The notes: a model not told the origin generated them from the sequence alone. DNA of 64,000 nucleotides from Bacillus benzoevorans (GCF_014207535.1 NZ_JACHGK010000013.1:1-64000); one strand, 5' to 3'. Numbered from the stretch's first letter, positions 16,636-24,536 are shown. Program-made: numbers and translations.

Positions 16636-17253
16636 ATGGCTAGGAAGAAGCGAACGTGGCAGAAAGATGAATTTTATCATATCGTTTGTCGTGGAAACCG
16701 GCGCGATCCTCTTTTTATGGATAAGTGGGATTTTATCACCTTTCTTTTTATCTTGCAGCAGGTATACGAAAAAATCCCCTTTGAACTCGTGTCATATTGT
16801 TTCATGACGAATCATTACCATCTCCAATTACGCTCAAAGAAAGAACCCATTTGGAAAGTCATGTCCCTGATTAATAAAAGATATGCCGATTATTATAATA
16901 CAAAATACCGCCTCACTGGACATGTCTTTGAAAAGCGGTATTTTTCAAAAATGATCTTTTCCCAAAAAGGAATGATCGAAGTCAGCTGTTACATCCATTT
17001 AAATCCAATTGAAGCTCGTATGGTGGAAAACCCCGAGGACTATCCATGGAGCAGTTATTCCTATTATAAAAAGATGCCGATTTGCCCGTATGATTTTTTT
17101 ACAAGAGAAATTATTTTGAATCAGTATACAGGTTCTATATTCGAGAGGTCTGCTAAATACTGCGCGGAAGTGATGGCCAGGATTGAGCATGGATTTGAAG
17201 TGGAATCCATTGGATGGAATGAATTAGCCGGGGCTTGTACGGTGTCTATTTAA
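16636..17253 (+). CDS. REP-associated tyrosine transposase (RAYT), copy 2
   Basis: 205 residues of the Y1/HUH superfamily: FYHIVCRGNRRDPLFMD, the HUH motif CFMTNHYHLQLR, the catalytic Tyr region NKRYADYYNTKY, GHVFEKRYFSKMI and YIHLNPIEARMVENP. Its ATG directly abuts the yifB stop, so it depends on yifB translation. It is clearly diverged from the 6587 copy and has a longer C-terminal tail. No family A repeat flanks it closely, whereas family B repeats lie upstream (14716) and downstream (18045). This RAYT may therefore act on family B. Confidence 0.92.
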   Translation: MARKKRTWQKDEFYHIVCRGNRRDPLFMDKWDFITFLFILQQVYEKIPFELVSYCFMTNHYHLQLRSKKEPIWKVMSLINKRYADYYNTKYRLTGHVFEKRYFSKMIFSQKGMIEVSCYIHLNPIEARMVENPEDYPWSSYSYYKKMPICPYDFFTREIILNQYTGSIFERSAKYCAEVMARIEHGFEVESIGWNELAGACTVSI

Positions 17254-17311
17254 GGGGGAGAGTCGGTTCAGCTTTTCCTTGATAACTAAATGTGAAGGAG
17301 GAATAGTCGGA

Positions 17312-17710
17312 GTGAACAGCGAGACAGAAGGGAAAATTAGACATATAATAAAGGATATAAACAATAACGGTCTGAATTGGAAAATGGGAAAAGGCATTGA
17401 ACATCTAAAGAAAAGAATAAAAAGACACCATATACCTGAAGACTTTACGATGGAAGCATATGAGAGATTGATCATTGACATTATAAACTACAAAGAAAAT
17501 GAAATATACTTATATTATCTTAAAGGTTACGAACAAAATTATTATGTGTTTGCTAATCCAGAAATAAAATGGCTGGTTATAATAGGTGAAAATACTGTAA
17601 TGGAGTCGGCTTTTAAGATTGACAAAAAACCGTATCATGTTTACTTGTCTGAAAGTAGAGGTTTTACCTATCTAGGAACTGTTAAGGAGGTTCTGGAACA
17701 TGAATCTTAA
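17312..17710 (+). CDS. Hypothetical protein, first gene of a two-gene operon
   Basis: 132 residues from GTG 17312, which has AAGGAGG ten bases upstream; the frame is open back to 17279. The N-terminal part is helical and basic (LKKRIKRHHIPEDFTMEAYE). The C-terminal half is a compact beta-rich region (YLYYLKGYEQNYYVFANPEI, then KWLVIIGENTVMESAFKI and PYHVYLSESRGFTYLG). The shape, with an N-terminal helical part and a small C-terminal globular domain that overlaps the next small gene by 11 bases, recalls secreted or contact-dependent nuclease-type toxins with an immunity partner. No catalytic motif is certain, so that is only a hypothesis. Confidence 0.55.
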   Translation: MNSETEGKIRHIIKDINNNGLNWKMGKGIEHLKKRIKRHHIPEDFTMEAYERLIIDIINYKENEIYLYYLKGYEQNYYVFANPEIKWLVIIGENTVMESAFKIDKKPYHVYLSESRGFTYLGTVKEVLEHES

Positions 17711-18047
17711 TGAATACAATATTGACGGAATTATTGAAGACTATGGGGATTATATAGATAATTTCGGGGCTAGTGCAATTGAATTTTATAATTTCGTGAT
17801 AGTAGAAAGAGATTTCCTTGAAGGTGTCAAGGATAAATTAAGTAATGAACAAAAACGTAATTTATTGGTATATGACCTAAATTTCATCCACAAAGCAGAA
17901 TCGATTTATAATTTTTTGAAAGATGATATTAATTTTTCCGAGATCGCTAATCCAATAAAACATTGGTGGTGGCATGTAGATAAGATTGCAAAAGGAAGCT
18001 TAAGCATAAAGTTTGATTATACCATTGATGTAAATGTGACTGCTTGA
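17700..18047 (+). CDS. Hypothetical acidic protein, second gene of the operon
   Basis: 115 residues, acidic and largely helical (IIEDYGDYIDNFGASAIEF, LLVYDLNFIHKAESIYNFL), with an aromatic cluster HWWWHVDKI. The start ATG 17700 follows AAGGAGG inside the upstream gene, so the two are translationally coupled. An acidic partner encoded just behind a basic protein is the usual arrangement of toxin and immunity genes; here this rests on layout and charge only. A family B repeat starts right at its stop codon. Confidence 0.55.
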   Translation: MNLNEYNIDGIIEDYGDYIDNFGASAIEFYNFVIVERDFLEGVKDKLSNEQKRNLLVYDLNFIHKAESIYNFLKDDINFSEIANPIKHWWWHVDKIAKGSLSIKFDYTIDVNVTA

Positions 18048-18094
18048 TCAATGTGTCACTTCCCGATGTTTGTTGAACGAATGTCCCTGATGAC
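18045..18094 (+). repeat. Family B repeat (degenerate palindrome)
   Basis: GTGTCACTTCCCGATGTTTG followed by TTGAACGAATGTCCCTGATG. The LexA-like palindrome has one altered half (GAAC-GAAT-GTCC). Confidence 0.65.
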
Positions 18095-18133
18095 AGAATA
18101 AGTTTGTGTTTTCATTAATACTAATTTGTTCAT

Positions 18134-18190
18134 AACCTATAATGGTCTATCCATCTGAAAAATTGGAATGACCATTATAGGTTAATTTTT
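18134..18190 (+). terminator. Long hairpin following a family B repeat
   Basis: AACCTATAATGGTC pairs perfectly with GACCATTATAGGTT around a 22-base loop and is followed by AATTTTT. The same hairpin, with about 40 bases of preceding sequence, recurs at 40255 after another family B repeat, so hairpin and repeat travel together. Confidence 0.7.
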
Positions 18191-18306
18191 TAAATTGATG
18201 ACCAAAAATGGATGGAACGCAGCTGTTAGCATATAGATGCTACATACATGGCACTCGCAAATTAGGTACATAAAGAATTCAGACGAGAAATAAACGAGGC
18301 AAAGTA

Positions 18307-18393
18307 ATGAAAGTAAAAGACAAAAAAATATGGACCATATTGGCAGGGGGTATTCTCTGTATCGTAAAGATAATAAGGAAGATCGATAAGGAA
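18307..18393 (+). pseudogene. 5' fragment of a DUF218 (YdcF-like) gene
   Basis: ATG 18307 opens MKVKDKKIWTILAGGILCIV, closely matching the start of the ydcF pseudogene at 1659. It is cut off after about 25 codons where a family A repeat begins (18394). Confidence 0.7.
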
Positions 18394-18425
18394 GATCGGG
18401 TGCCAGGCACCATCCAGAGAATTGG
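18394..18425 (+). repeat. Family A repeat
   Basis: Full A-core plus ATCCAGAGAATTGG at the break of the ydcF fragment. The following 18426-18881 contains no convincing gene; a minus-strand stretch near 18430-18580 looks like coding debris of unknown origin. Confidence 0.85.
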
Positions 18426-18881
18426 GTGAGCTCTGGTTCCTTTTTACTTCTCATCATCCTGAAGTTTCTCAGATAGCTGGAAGGTCCATCAAGGAATGCT
18501 GTTTTCAAATCAATGTCTATGACGTTAAATCTTAATGATCCCGCCCATGTATTTGTCAGTCTTGGTATTCCACCAACCAAACCATTGGCGTGTTTGTCAA
18601 GAGCGATTGCAGCGGTGCCCTACCTAATAAACGAGAAGAAAGATAAACATTTAGGTAGTTTTCATGGAAGTTTTGACACTACCATGTAGATGTGCCGTAT
18701 CTCTTATAAGGGGCTGTCTAATTATTACTTGTATAGGAAAAATAAGAAATAAGACATGGTATAATATAACTAAATATTTATAAAGTCATGCTTATGTGGC
18801 GCGGCATTTTATGATATCAATGATTAATTAAACATGATTTTTATTGTGTAGCTTCGCATGAAAGCCAGGGGTGGAACATCT

Positions 18882-19532
18882 ATGTTAAATAAAGTACAAA
18901 GAAATTTCCGCAGGCAAATGAAAAATATGAATATAGAAGAAGACAACTATCATCGTATTTATCGTTCACCAAGAAATACAGCTTTTAGAAAAAGTCCCTT
19001 TTTTATCATGGGTCCTATTGGGATTATCCTTTTCATTTTTATTTTTTTGGGCGTACCAACTAAAATGATGAATGATTATCAAATATATAAAGATAAAAAG
19101 ATGAATAATTATTTACAGCAAGAGGCTGCATTGGAGCAAAATAGTAATCAAATTATAAACAATATCATAACAAGTATGCAAAATGGTAATCTAACTGTAG
19201 AAAGTACCAGCCTAGCAATATCGCAGATTGAATTGTATATAAATGAGTTTTCAAAGGTGAAAAGGCCTGCAGCATTTAAAGAACACAGCAAAGCATTTGA
19301 ATCTGTATTAGATGAACAATTATCTTTGTTGAGGCTTGTGGAAGTAAGTTTAAAAACTAACTCTATAAATAACAGTCAGATTCAATATTATGTTCAAGAG
19401 CTCAATCATAAACACGTTCTGAAAAGGAATGCTTTAATAGCAGCTTTTGATTCGGAAAAGATTAGATATGAAATATTGAGTGATGGTTCCATTAGATATT
19501 GGTATAAAAAGGATACTTTCTCAATAGATTGA
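18882..19532 (+). CDS. Membrane protein with extracytoplasmic helical domain, unknown function
   Basis: 216 residues from ATG 18882, behind AGGGGTGG; an in-frame ATG at 18858 lacks a ribosome binding site. A basic cytoplasmic N-terminus (about 45 residues with KVQRNFRRQMKN) precedes one strong membrane segment (FFIMGPIGIILFIFIFLGVP). A helical outer domain (EQNSNQIINNIITSMQNGN, then ISQIELYINEFSKVKRPAAF) follows. The topology resembles small Bacillus sensor-like or cell-wall-associated proteins. No family was identified. A family A repeat lies 76 bases downstream of the stop. Confidence 0.6.
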   Translation: MLNKVQRNFRRQMKNMNIEEDNYHRIYRSPRNTAFRKSPFFIMGPIGIILFIFIFLGVPTKMMNDYQIYKDKKMNNYLQQEAALEQNSNQIINNIITSMQNGNLTVESTSLAISQIELYINEFSKVKRPAAFKEHSKAFESVLDEQLSLLRLVEVSLKTNSINNSQIQYYVQELNHKHVLKRNALIAAFDSEKIRYEILSDGSIRYWYKKDTFSID

Positions 19533-19607
19533 CTTTGTTTTGCTAACACTGTGAAAGCTGAAAAAAAGATTCTAAATTCGGAAGGAACCGGGGTCACATC
19601 AAAGGAA

Positions 19608-19634
19608 GATCGGGTGCCAGGCACCATCCAGAGT
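19608..19634 (+). repeat. Family A repeat
   Basis: A-core through ATCCAGAG, after which the sequence diverges. The interval 19635-19855 otherwise contains a TATAAT-like promoter element near 19773. Confidence 0.8.
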
Positions 19635-19855
19635 AATGACTACAAGAACTACCTTACCGACAACTAATTGTTCGATTTAACTTCAAAAATGATAAACCGA
19701 ATTGTCCTTTTGTCAAACATAATCGTTCGAAAAAACTCAGGAGTTCAGCACCCAGATCGGCACCGTTTTTGGTATAATTAGATAATTGGAATATTATGTT
19801 ATTTAATTCTTATAGATGTCTCTTCGAAACGTATCTAGCTTTAGGGGGGATTATT

Positions 19856-20554
19856 GTGGTCAGCTCAAATTTATCTATTAAGCAAAAAGCAGCAGGTAAA
19901 GATTTATACATAATTGTTGGCATCACACTTGTTACATTGACCCTTTTCATGGTTTTCAATTCGCAAATTATGGCTTTTGCTAAGGCTCCTGATGAATCTA
20001 TATTATTGCGGACACTCTTTATGGCAATGTTTCAATTCGGCCTTACCGGTTTGGGAATTACTGTCGTTGCTTTATACAGGAAGGAAAGTTTTCTAAAGTT
20101 TGGACTTAAAAAGGATCATCTTATTAAAGCAGTCCTCCTTTCTATTTTAGTGCTAATACCGTACATCATTTTTGGCTTTGCTACAGGAGCAATCACTACC
20201 TACATGCCTTTTCATACTTTCTTTTTTACGAAAGAGCTGCTTGAGGCTGGATTCCCAACTAGTATTTTGGGAATAACAATTATCGCACTTGTTTGGGGGT
20301 TTTTTGAAGGATTCAACTATGTGGTCATAAGCGATAAAATCAATCAACGTTACCCTTCTAAGAGTATTTGGCTCAACTGGGGTGCAATTTCCTGTGGGAT
20401 ATTTTGTCTTTTAATTCATGGGATGGTTGGAGTTACAGCAGAAGCACTGACTATGTTTATTATGATCTATGGAATGCTTGTTGTTAAAGAATATACAGGC
20501 AACGCATGGGGATGCGTTTTAATATTTATGCTTTTCTGGAATGCAATTAGTTAA
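19856..20554 (+). CDS. CPBP-like integral membrane protein, probably lacking protease residues
   Basis: 232 residues with six or more membrane segments. I use GTG 19856, which has AGGGGGG at ideal spacing; the frame is open back to 19796. The segment FFEGFNYVVISDKIN sits where CPBP intramembrane proteases carry EExxxR, and LLIHGMVGV and FMLFWNAIS occupy the later conserved helices. The Glu pair and Arg are not intact, so it may be a non-catalytic relative. CPBP proteins include bacteriocin self-immunity proteins, but no bacteriocin gene is visible nearby. Confidence 0.55.
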   Translation: MVSSNLSIKQKAAGKDLYIIVGITLVTLTLFMVFNSQIMAFAKAPDESILLRTLFMAMFQFGLTGLGITVVALYRKESFLKFGLKKDHLIKAVLLSILVLIPYIIFGFATGAITTYMPFHTFFFTKELLEAGFPTSILGITIIALVWGFFEGFNYVVISDKINQRYPSKSIWLNWGAISCGIFCLLIHGMVGVTAEALTMFIMIYGMLVVKEYTGNAWGCVLIFMLFWNAIS

Positions 20555-20634
20555 TACACATCATTTCCTTAGAGTAGGTTCCCCGCTAGTAACGCTAAAC
20601 AACATCCTACACAATATGGCCCTAAAGAAGAGAA

Positions 20635-20658
20635 GATCGGGTGCCAGGCACCATCCAG
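20635..20658 (+). repeat. Family A repeat (left end of truncated unit)
   Basis: A-core followed by ATCCAG, then a direct junction to the yifB 3' region. Confidence 0.85.
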
Positions 20659-20659
20659 T

Positions 20660-20907
20660 TAAATAATCGAGTCCCTTTTCAATTGATCCAAGATACAAGC
20701 CCGATTTCTAATCAGCAAATGCAGTATCTACATCAGATATGCTGGGAAAATAAATGGAGTAACCGAACGCAAATTAAAATCATCCGCGTGGCACGTACAA
20801 TTAGCGATCTTTTCGAAGAAACGTCCATTTCTGAACAGGCTTTAAAAGAAGCGATAGAATGGAAAATGTTCTCAAACCATTTTATGAATGGAGAAAAGGA
20901 TGGGTAG
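20660..20907 (+). pseudogene. 3' fragment of yifB copy 1
   Basis: The last ~82 codons of the yifB gene at 5053-6594 are kept unchanged (NNRVPFQLIQDTSPISNQQM through SNHFMNGEKDG). The fragment may keep the ribosome-delivery function for the coupled RAYT start even though the ATPase is gone. Confidence 0.85.
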
Positions 20908-21457
20908 AAAAAGAAGAGAATATATTCCACATGCCTATCACCACATTTACTCAAGAGGGAACAATCGACAAAACATATTTCATGATGGTATTGATATGAT
21001 GGAGGTCCTTCGACTTTTAGCTATGATCCATGCAGATTTCCCAATTTCGGTAAGTGCATACTGCATCATGACAAATCACTATCATTTCCTATTAAAATCC
21101 GAGAATCTATCAATATCCAAAATCATGAGCATTTTTAACAAACGGTATACTGATTATTATAATCGCAGATATCATCAAGTTGGTCACGTCTTTCAACAAC
21201 GATTTAAAAGTTCTCCTATCCTAAGCCCTCAAGATCTTCTTCAAGTAAGCAAATATATACACCGAAACCCGATTAGTACGAAAAGGCCAATGGTTAGCAA
21301 AATGGAAGACTACCGATACAGTAGCTATCAGTTTTACAAAAAAGACATTTCCCCACCCTATTCTTTTATAAATTTAACCGACCTCCCAGCAAGCCTTTTC
21401 CGTCTAAGCGAAAGAACTCTGGAACATTACTGCAAATATGTTGAGTATGATCAATGA
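20900..21457 (+). CDS. REP-associated tyrosine transposase (RAYT), copy 3
   Basis: 185 residues, identical to the 6587 copy except for the final residue (Gln instead of Pro). HUH (CIMTNHYHFLLK) and Tyr (NKRYTDYYNRRY) motifs are intact, so the enzyme should be active. It has lost the full yifB partner and carries only the 82-codon remnant upstream. This copy therefore tests whether YifB is needed for movement or only for translation. The inverted A repeat lies 18 bases after the stop. Confidence 0.92.
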   Translation: MGRKRREYIPHAYHHIYSRGNNRQNIFHDGIDMMEVLRLLAMIHADFPISVSAYCIMTNHYHFLLKSENLSISKIMSIFNKRYTDYYNRRYHQVGHVFQQRFKSSPILSPQDLLQVSKYIHRNPISTKRPMVSKMEDYRYSSYQFYKKDISPPYSFINLTDLPASLFRLSERTLEHYCKYVEYDQ

Positions 21458-21475
21458 ATTACCAAATCCTTGGCA

Positions 21476-21492
21476 GGTGCCTGGCACCCGAT
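21476..21492 (-). repeat. Family A repeat, inverted (right end of truncated unit)
   Basis: GGTGCCTGGCACCCGAT, then ATATG; identity with unit 1 ends here. Confidence 0.85.
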
Positions 21493-21549
21493 ATGCTTTT
21501 AAGGGAAAAAATGGTAAAATGGTAGAAAGGCGGTAATGGAGGGTTATGT

Positions 21550-22611
21550 ATGGGAAAACTTTTAAAAATAGTTATGTCCGTTTTTATGCTGTTCTTTATT
21601 TTCCAGGTTCATAGCAACGCTTCGGCTGAGGAAAAAATAACAAAATTGACAGATATTAAAGGTCATTGGGCAGAGAAGGATATTCAATTGTTATTGGAGA
21701 AGGGGGCGATATCCGGCTTTTCCGATGGAACCTTTAGGCCGAATAACGACATTACGAGAGCTGAGTTTGTGAAGATAATGGTCAATATGTTCCAGCTTCA
21801 ATCGACTAACCCCGATTCAAGGTTTAGTGGATTGTTATTTGAAGACACATATACAAAAAATAAGGGCAATTATCATTGGGCAACCGAAGAGATTCATATT
21901 GCCGCGCATTTGGGAATTGTTAGTGGAACGGAAAAAAATAAGTTTTCGCCAAATGCCCCAATAACTAGGGAACAGATGGCGATTATGATCAATAATTTAA
22001 TCTATCAAGCGACCCCATTTCCGTTGCAGGAACTTTCAGAAACACCATTGAACGAGATCTTGATCATAAATAAATTTAAGGATGCGCCAATGATTTATAG
22101 CGGGGCAGCCGATAAAATTAATAATCTAGTATTATTGAAGATTATGTACGGCACAGGTGATGGTTATTTTTACCCGAAAAAGACAGCTACTAGAGCTGAA
22201 GCAGCAGCTATTTTAAGCAGGGTGCTGGCAAAAGCAAGTGATCAAGGGGTATCCATCGTATATCCTGGAGTGTATCCTAACCATCAACGGGCCTTTGAAA
22301 ACCTGCCTGTTGAAATCCAGGATTGGGTACGAGAAGCTGATAGCTGGCAGCAAACGCAACCACCAGAAGAAAGCCATGTGTGGTATCGTGAAGATGCAAC
22401 CTATGCCGCTGCGTTACGTATCTCTGGATCTGGCTCATGCCTAGGGCTACAATTAAAACGTCTTGATCAAACGCCTGATAAAACAACTGTGACATTCCAG
22501 TACACTTATGCCATTCCTATTGGTTATAATTGTCCAGCATATATCAGTGCTCAAGTAATCGTTGTAAAATTACCTAAAACGAACAACGGAGAAGTGCGCA
22601 TATTAAAATAA
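21550..22611 (+). CDS. Secreted SLH-domain protein (copy 1)
   Basis: 353 residues with a signal peptide (KIVMSVFMLFFIFQVHSNASA) and three SLH-type repeats: TDIKGHWAEKDIQLLLEKGA with FSDGTFRPNNDITRAEF, HWATEEIHIAAHLGIVSG with FSPNAPITREQMA, and a third with TATRAEAAAILSRVL. SLH domains bind pyruvylated secondary cell-wall polymer and anchor proteins to the surface. The C-terminal ~110 residues are a conserved unknown domain, with a pair of Cys (SGSCLG, YNCPAY), that ends in a beta-rich segment. A paralogue lies convergently at 23144. A GGAGGG sequence precedes the start. Confidence 0.9.
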   Translation: MGKLLKIVMSVFMLFFIFQVHSNASAEEKITKLTDIKGHWAEKDIQLLLEKGAISGFSDGTFRPNNDITRAEFVKIMVNMFQLQSTNPDSRFSGLLFEDTYTKNKGNYHWATEEIHIAAHLGIVSGTEKNKFSPNAPITREQMAIMINNLIYQATPFPLQELSETPLNEILIINKFKDAPMIYSGAADKINNLVLLKIMYGTGDGYFYPKKTATRAEAAAILSRVLAKASDQGVSIVYPGVYPNHQRAFENLPVEIQDWVREADSWQQTQPPEESHVWYREDATYAAALRISGSGSCLGLQLKRLDQTPDKTTVTFQYTYAIPIGYNCPAYISAQVIVVKLPKTNNGEVRILK

Positions 22612-22648
22612 GGGTCGGATTTATAATGGAACAAAGGGTCAAGTGAAA

Positions 22649-22777
22649 GATCGGGTGCCAGGCACCATCCAGAGAATTGGGAATTGGGACGCGGGGACAG
22701 TCCCGTGTCCCGCTGTAGATAAACATGGCGCTATTCCGCCGTCTTCCTTGTGCTTGGCAGTTGGGGGAACAGGAAGG
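22649..22777 (+). repeat. Family A long unit (128 bp), second copy
   Basis: Almost identical over its full length to 10373-10500, including the GGACGCGGGGACAG...TGTCCCGC stem and the AACATGGCGCTATTCCGCCG tail. Confidence 0.85.
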
Positions 22778-22793
22778 AATTGTTTGTTTTTTG

Positions 22794-22945
22794 AACTTCA
22801 TTCAGCAAAGGTTTTCATGCGACGAGTAATCGCAGGAGCAGAAGTCCTTCACTTCTGTAAGTGGGGGATGAATGCAAATAAGTTTTCCAATTCAGTGAGG
22901 GTTCAAACCCTAGCTGAATGAAGTTAAGCCTCCGGCGAGCCTTGC
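22794..22945 (+). ncRNA. Candidate solo TnpB-type guide RNA end or structured RNA remnant
   Basis: A 13-bp inverted pair, AACTTCATTCAGC (22794) and GCTGAATGAAGTT (22913), encloses a structured non-coding segment. Inside are GCGACGAGTAATCGC, the hairpin TCCTTCACTT-ctgt-AAGTGGGGGAT, and ATTCAG..AGGG-ttcaaa-CCCT..CTGAAT, followed by TTGCATTTTTT. The GAAGTCC..CACTT-loop-AAGTGGGGG hairpin resembles the conserved 3' end of IS605/IS1341 (TnpB) elements, from which omega RNAs derive. No tnpB gene is adjacent. The assignment is tentative. Confidence 0.4.
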
Positions 22946-23106
22946 ATTTTTTAAAGGAAATTTTTCGAGCGAGCTCGACGACGGACAGGACGTCCTAGTC
23001 AGGCTAGACATAAGGATGTGGCGCTCTGAAGCGTGAAAAAAATCGGGCGCAAATTCGACGGGGCGAATTTAATCACTCGACAAAATTCGACAAACTTTGA
23101 GCCTCA

Positions 23107-23139
23107 CAGCGACCTGGCGAAACATTCGCTAGGTCGCTG
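23107..23139 (-). terminator. Hairpin downstream of the minus-strand SLH gene
   Basis: CAGCGACCTGGCGAA pairs with TTCGCTAGGTCGCTG (13 pairs with one mismatch). It lies a few bases beyond the stop of the gene at 23144 and between two convergent SLH genes. Confidence 0.6.
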
Positions 23140-23143
23140 CACT

Positions 23144-24184
23144 TTATTTCAGTACTTCGATTTCTACTTTTTCGGTTGGCGGCAGTTTGATGATGATGGC
23201 ATAGTTAATGCCAATATCAATACAGGCAAAGTCAGAAGAATGAGGGTAGGTGTTTTGGAATGTAACGGTTGTTTTGCCTTCCGTTTTTTCGATTCCTTTT
23301 AGGATCATTCCATTGCATGGGTTAGACCACTTTCTGGCAGCGGCATACACACCGTCCTCTTCATACCATAGATGGGTTTCTTCCTCCGCTTTTGTATACC
23401 AATCCTTTATTTTCGCCGGCATTTCTTTTTCAATACGCTTGTCAGTTACATTGGAGAAGACAATCTCGACATCTTGATTGCTGACTTTATCCAGCACTCT
23501 GCTTAGAATGGCAGCAGCTTCAGCCCGTGTAGCATGCTTTTTCGGGAGGAAGTATCCGTTCTTATCCCCTTGCATGATTTTTAAAATCACAAGTGTGTTA
23601 ATCGGATCCGTTGCTCCTCCGTATATGGATGAAGCATCCTTAAACTTATTCACAATCAGAATTTTGTCTAAAGGTGTGTTGGAAAGTTCCTGAAGCGGGA
23701 AAGGTGTGGCAGTATAAATTAAATTGTGAATGATCAACGCCATTTGTTCTCTTATGATCGGGGCATTAGGAGTAAACCTATTGTCACCCGTCCCTTTGAC
23801 AATACCGAGATTGGTTGCAATATTAATCTCTTCTACGGCCCAGTGTAAGGACTTCTGTCCTTCTGCTGAAAAAGGATCCTTCGTATATTCCTCACCGTAA
23901 GTATCCTTATAAAACATGCCGAGATTTTTACCGTCCGTTGATTTCAAGTCAAACATCCTGACAACTATTTTGACAAACTCAGCCCGTGTAATCGTTTGGT
24001 TTGGCCGGAACGTTCCATCAGAAAATCCCGAAACCGCCCCATTATCAATGAGTTTTTGGATATCCTTCTCTGCCCAATGGCCCTTAATATCCGAAACATT
24101 GGACCCGTCCGCCGCGGCTCCTTGCGGCAGGGAAAAAGCCAAAACACAAACAAAAGTCAAAAGCAGCAGCCATTTCCTTTTCAA
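23144..24184 (-). CDS. Secreted SLH-domain protein (copy 2)
   Basis: 346 residues, a paralogue of the protein at 21550. It has a signal peptide (RKWLLLLTFVCVLAFSLPQG then AAAD), SLH repeats (SDIKGHWAEKDIQKLIDNGA with GFSDGTFRPNQTITRAEF; LHWAVEEINIATNLGIVKG; KHATRAEAAAILSRVL) and the same C-terminal domain with two Cys (SNPCNGM, FACIDIG). It is predicted to attach to the cell wall. A GGAGGG sequence precedes the ATG. The two genes face each other across repeats and the RNA candidate, so they probably arose by inverted duplication. Confidence 0.9.
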   Translation of the reverse strand: MKRKWLLLLTFVCVLAFSLPQGAAADGSNVSDIKGHWAEKDIQKLIDNGAVSGFSDGTFRPNQTITRAEFVKIVVRMFDLKSTDGKNLGMFYKDTYGEEYTKDPFSAEGQKSLHWAVEEINIATNLGIVKGTGDNRFTPNAPIIREQMALIIHNLIYTATPFPLQELSNTPLDKILIVNKFKDASSIYGGATDPINTLVILKIMQGDKNGYFLPKKHATRAEAAAILSRVLDKVSNQDVEIVFSNVTDKRIEKEMPAKIKDWYTKAEEETHLWYEEDGVYAAARKWSNPCNGMILKGIEKTEGKTTVTFQNTYPHSSDFACIDIGINYAIIIKLPPTEKVEIEVLK

Positions 24185-24285
24185 AAAAACCCTCCTTGTC
24201 TTTAAAAGTAAAAAATAACCATTCCCATCATGAAAATTATACCAAATATACCTCGGTCAAAATATTGTTTATTTTTGAACATCTT

Positions 24286-24313
24286 GATCTGGGTGCCTAG
24301 TCACTTCCCGAAC
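24286..24313 (+). repeat. Family B repeat
   Basis: GATCTGGGTGCCTAGTCACT then TCCCGAAC. The interval 24185-24536 also holds a hairpin (GAGGACCTCGAGGTTCCTC near 24373) and otherwise AT-rich DNA. Confidence 0.65.
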
Positions 24314-24536
24314 TATTGCTAACCCTTTACTGGAATAAGGTATTTAACATAAACACAATTATCTGCAAAAAGAGGACCTCGAGGTTCCTCAGGAATTATA
24401 GATATAAGATTTTCGGGAAGTAATAACCGATATCTTTTTTAATTGGAGACGGTTTTGTTATCCAGATATCTATATAGAGTTAAAAGTCCAATCATCTAAA
24501 ATACCTAACATATAATATATACAAGAGGTGATTTTT

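Larger units (their letters stand above)
20635..21492 (+). mobile_element. Truncated second copy of yifB-RAYT unit 1
   Basis: It begins with a family A core (20635-20658) and ends with the inverted A core (21476-21492). The interior is nearly identical to 6347-7179, with a single base change at the RAYT stop region (GATCAATGA against GATCCATGA). About 1.46 kb of the yifB gene is missing between CCATCCAG and TTAAATAATCG. Near-identity implies recent movement or duplication, and the shared outer boundaries define the mobile unit. Confidence 0.85.

Noticed and set aside
5053..17253. Considered whether the yifB genes are simply housekeeping comM with chance neighbours
   Set aside because: Two separate copies with the same coupled RAYT partner, plus a third decayed copy and a truncated one, are unlikely to be chance; housekeeping yifB is normally single-copy.
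18182..18580. Minus-strand frame of 132 codons
   Set aside because: It crosses a family A repeat and the ydcF fragment. Part of it may be old coding debris, but no family or ribosome binding site supports a gene.
22890..22920. Possible tRNA from GAGGGTTCAAACCCT
   Set aside because: The stem extends as a simple hairpin (ATTCAG..CTGAAT) and lacks the other tRNA arms.
23033..23302. Plus-strand frame opposite the SLH gene end
   Set aside because: It is antisense to the clearly supported minus-strand SLH protein and has no start signal.
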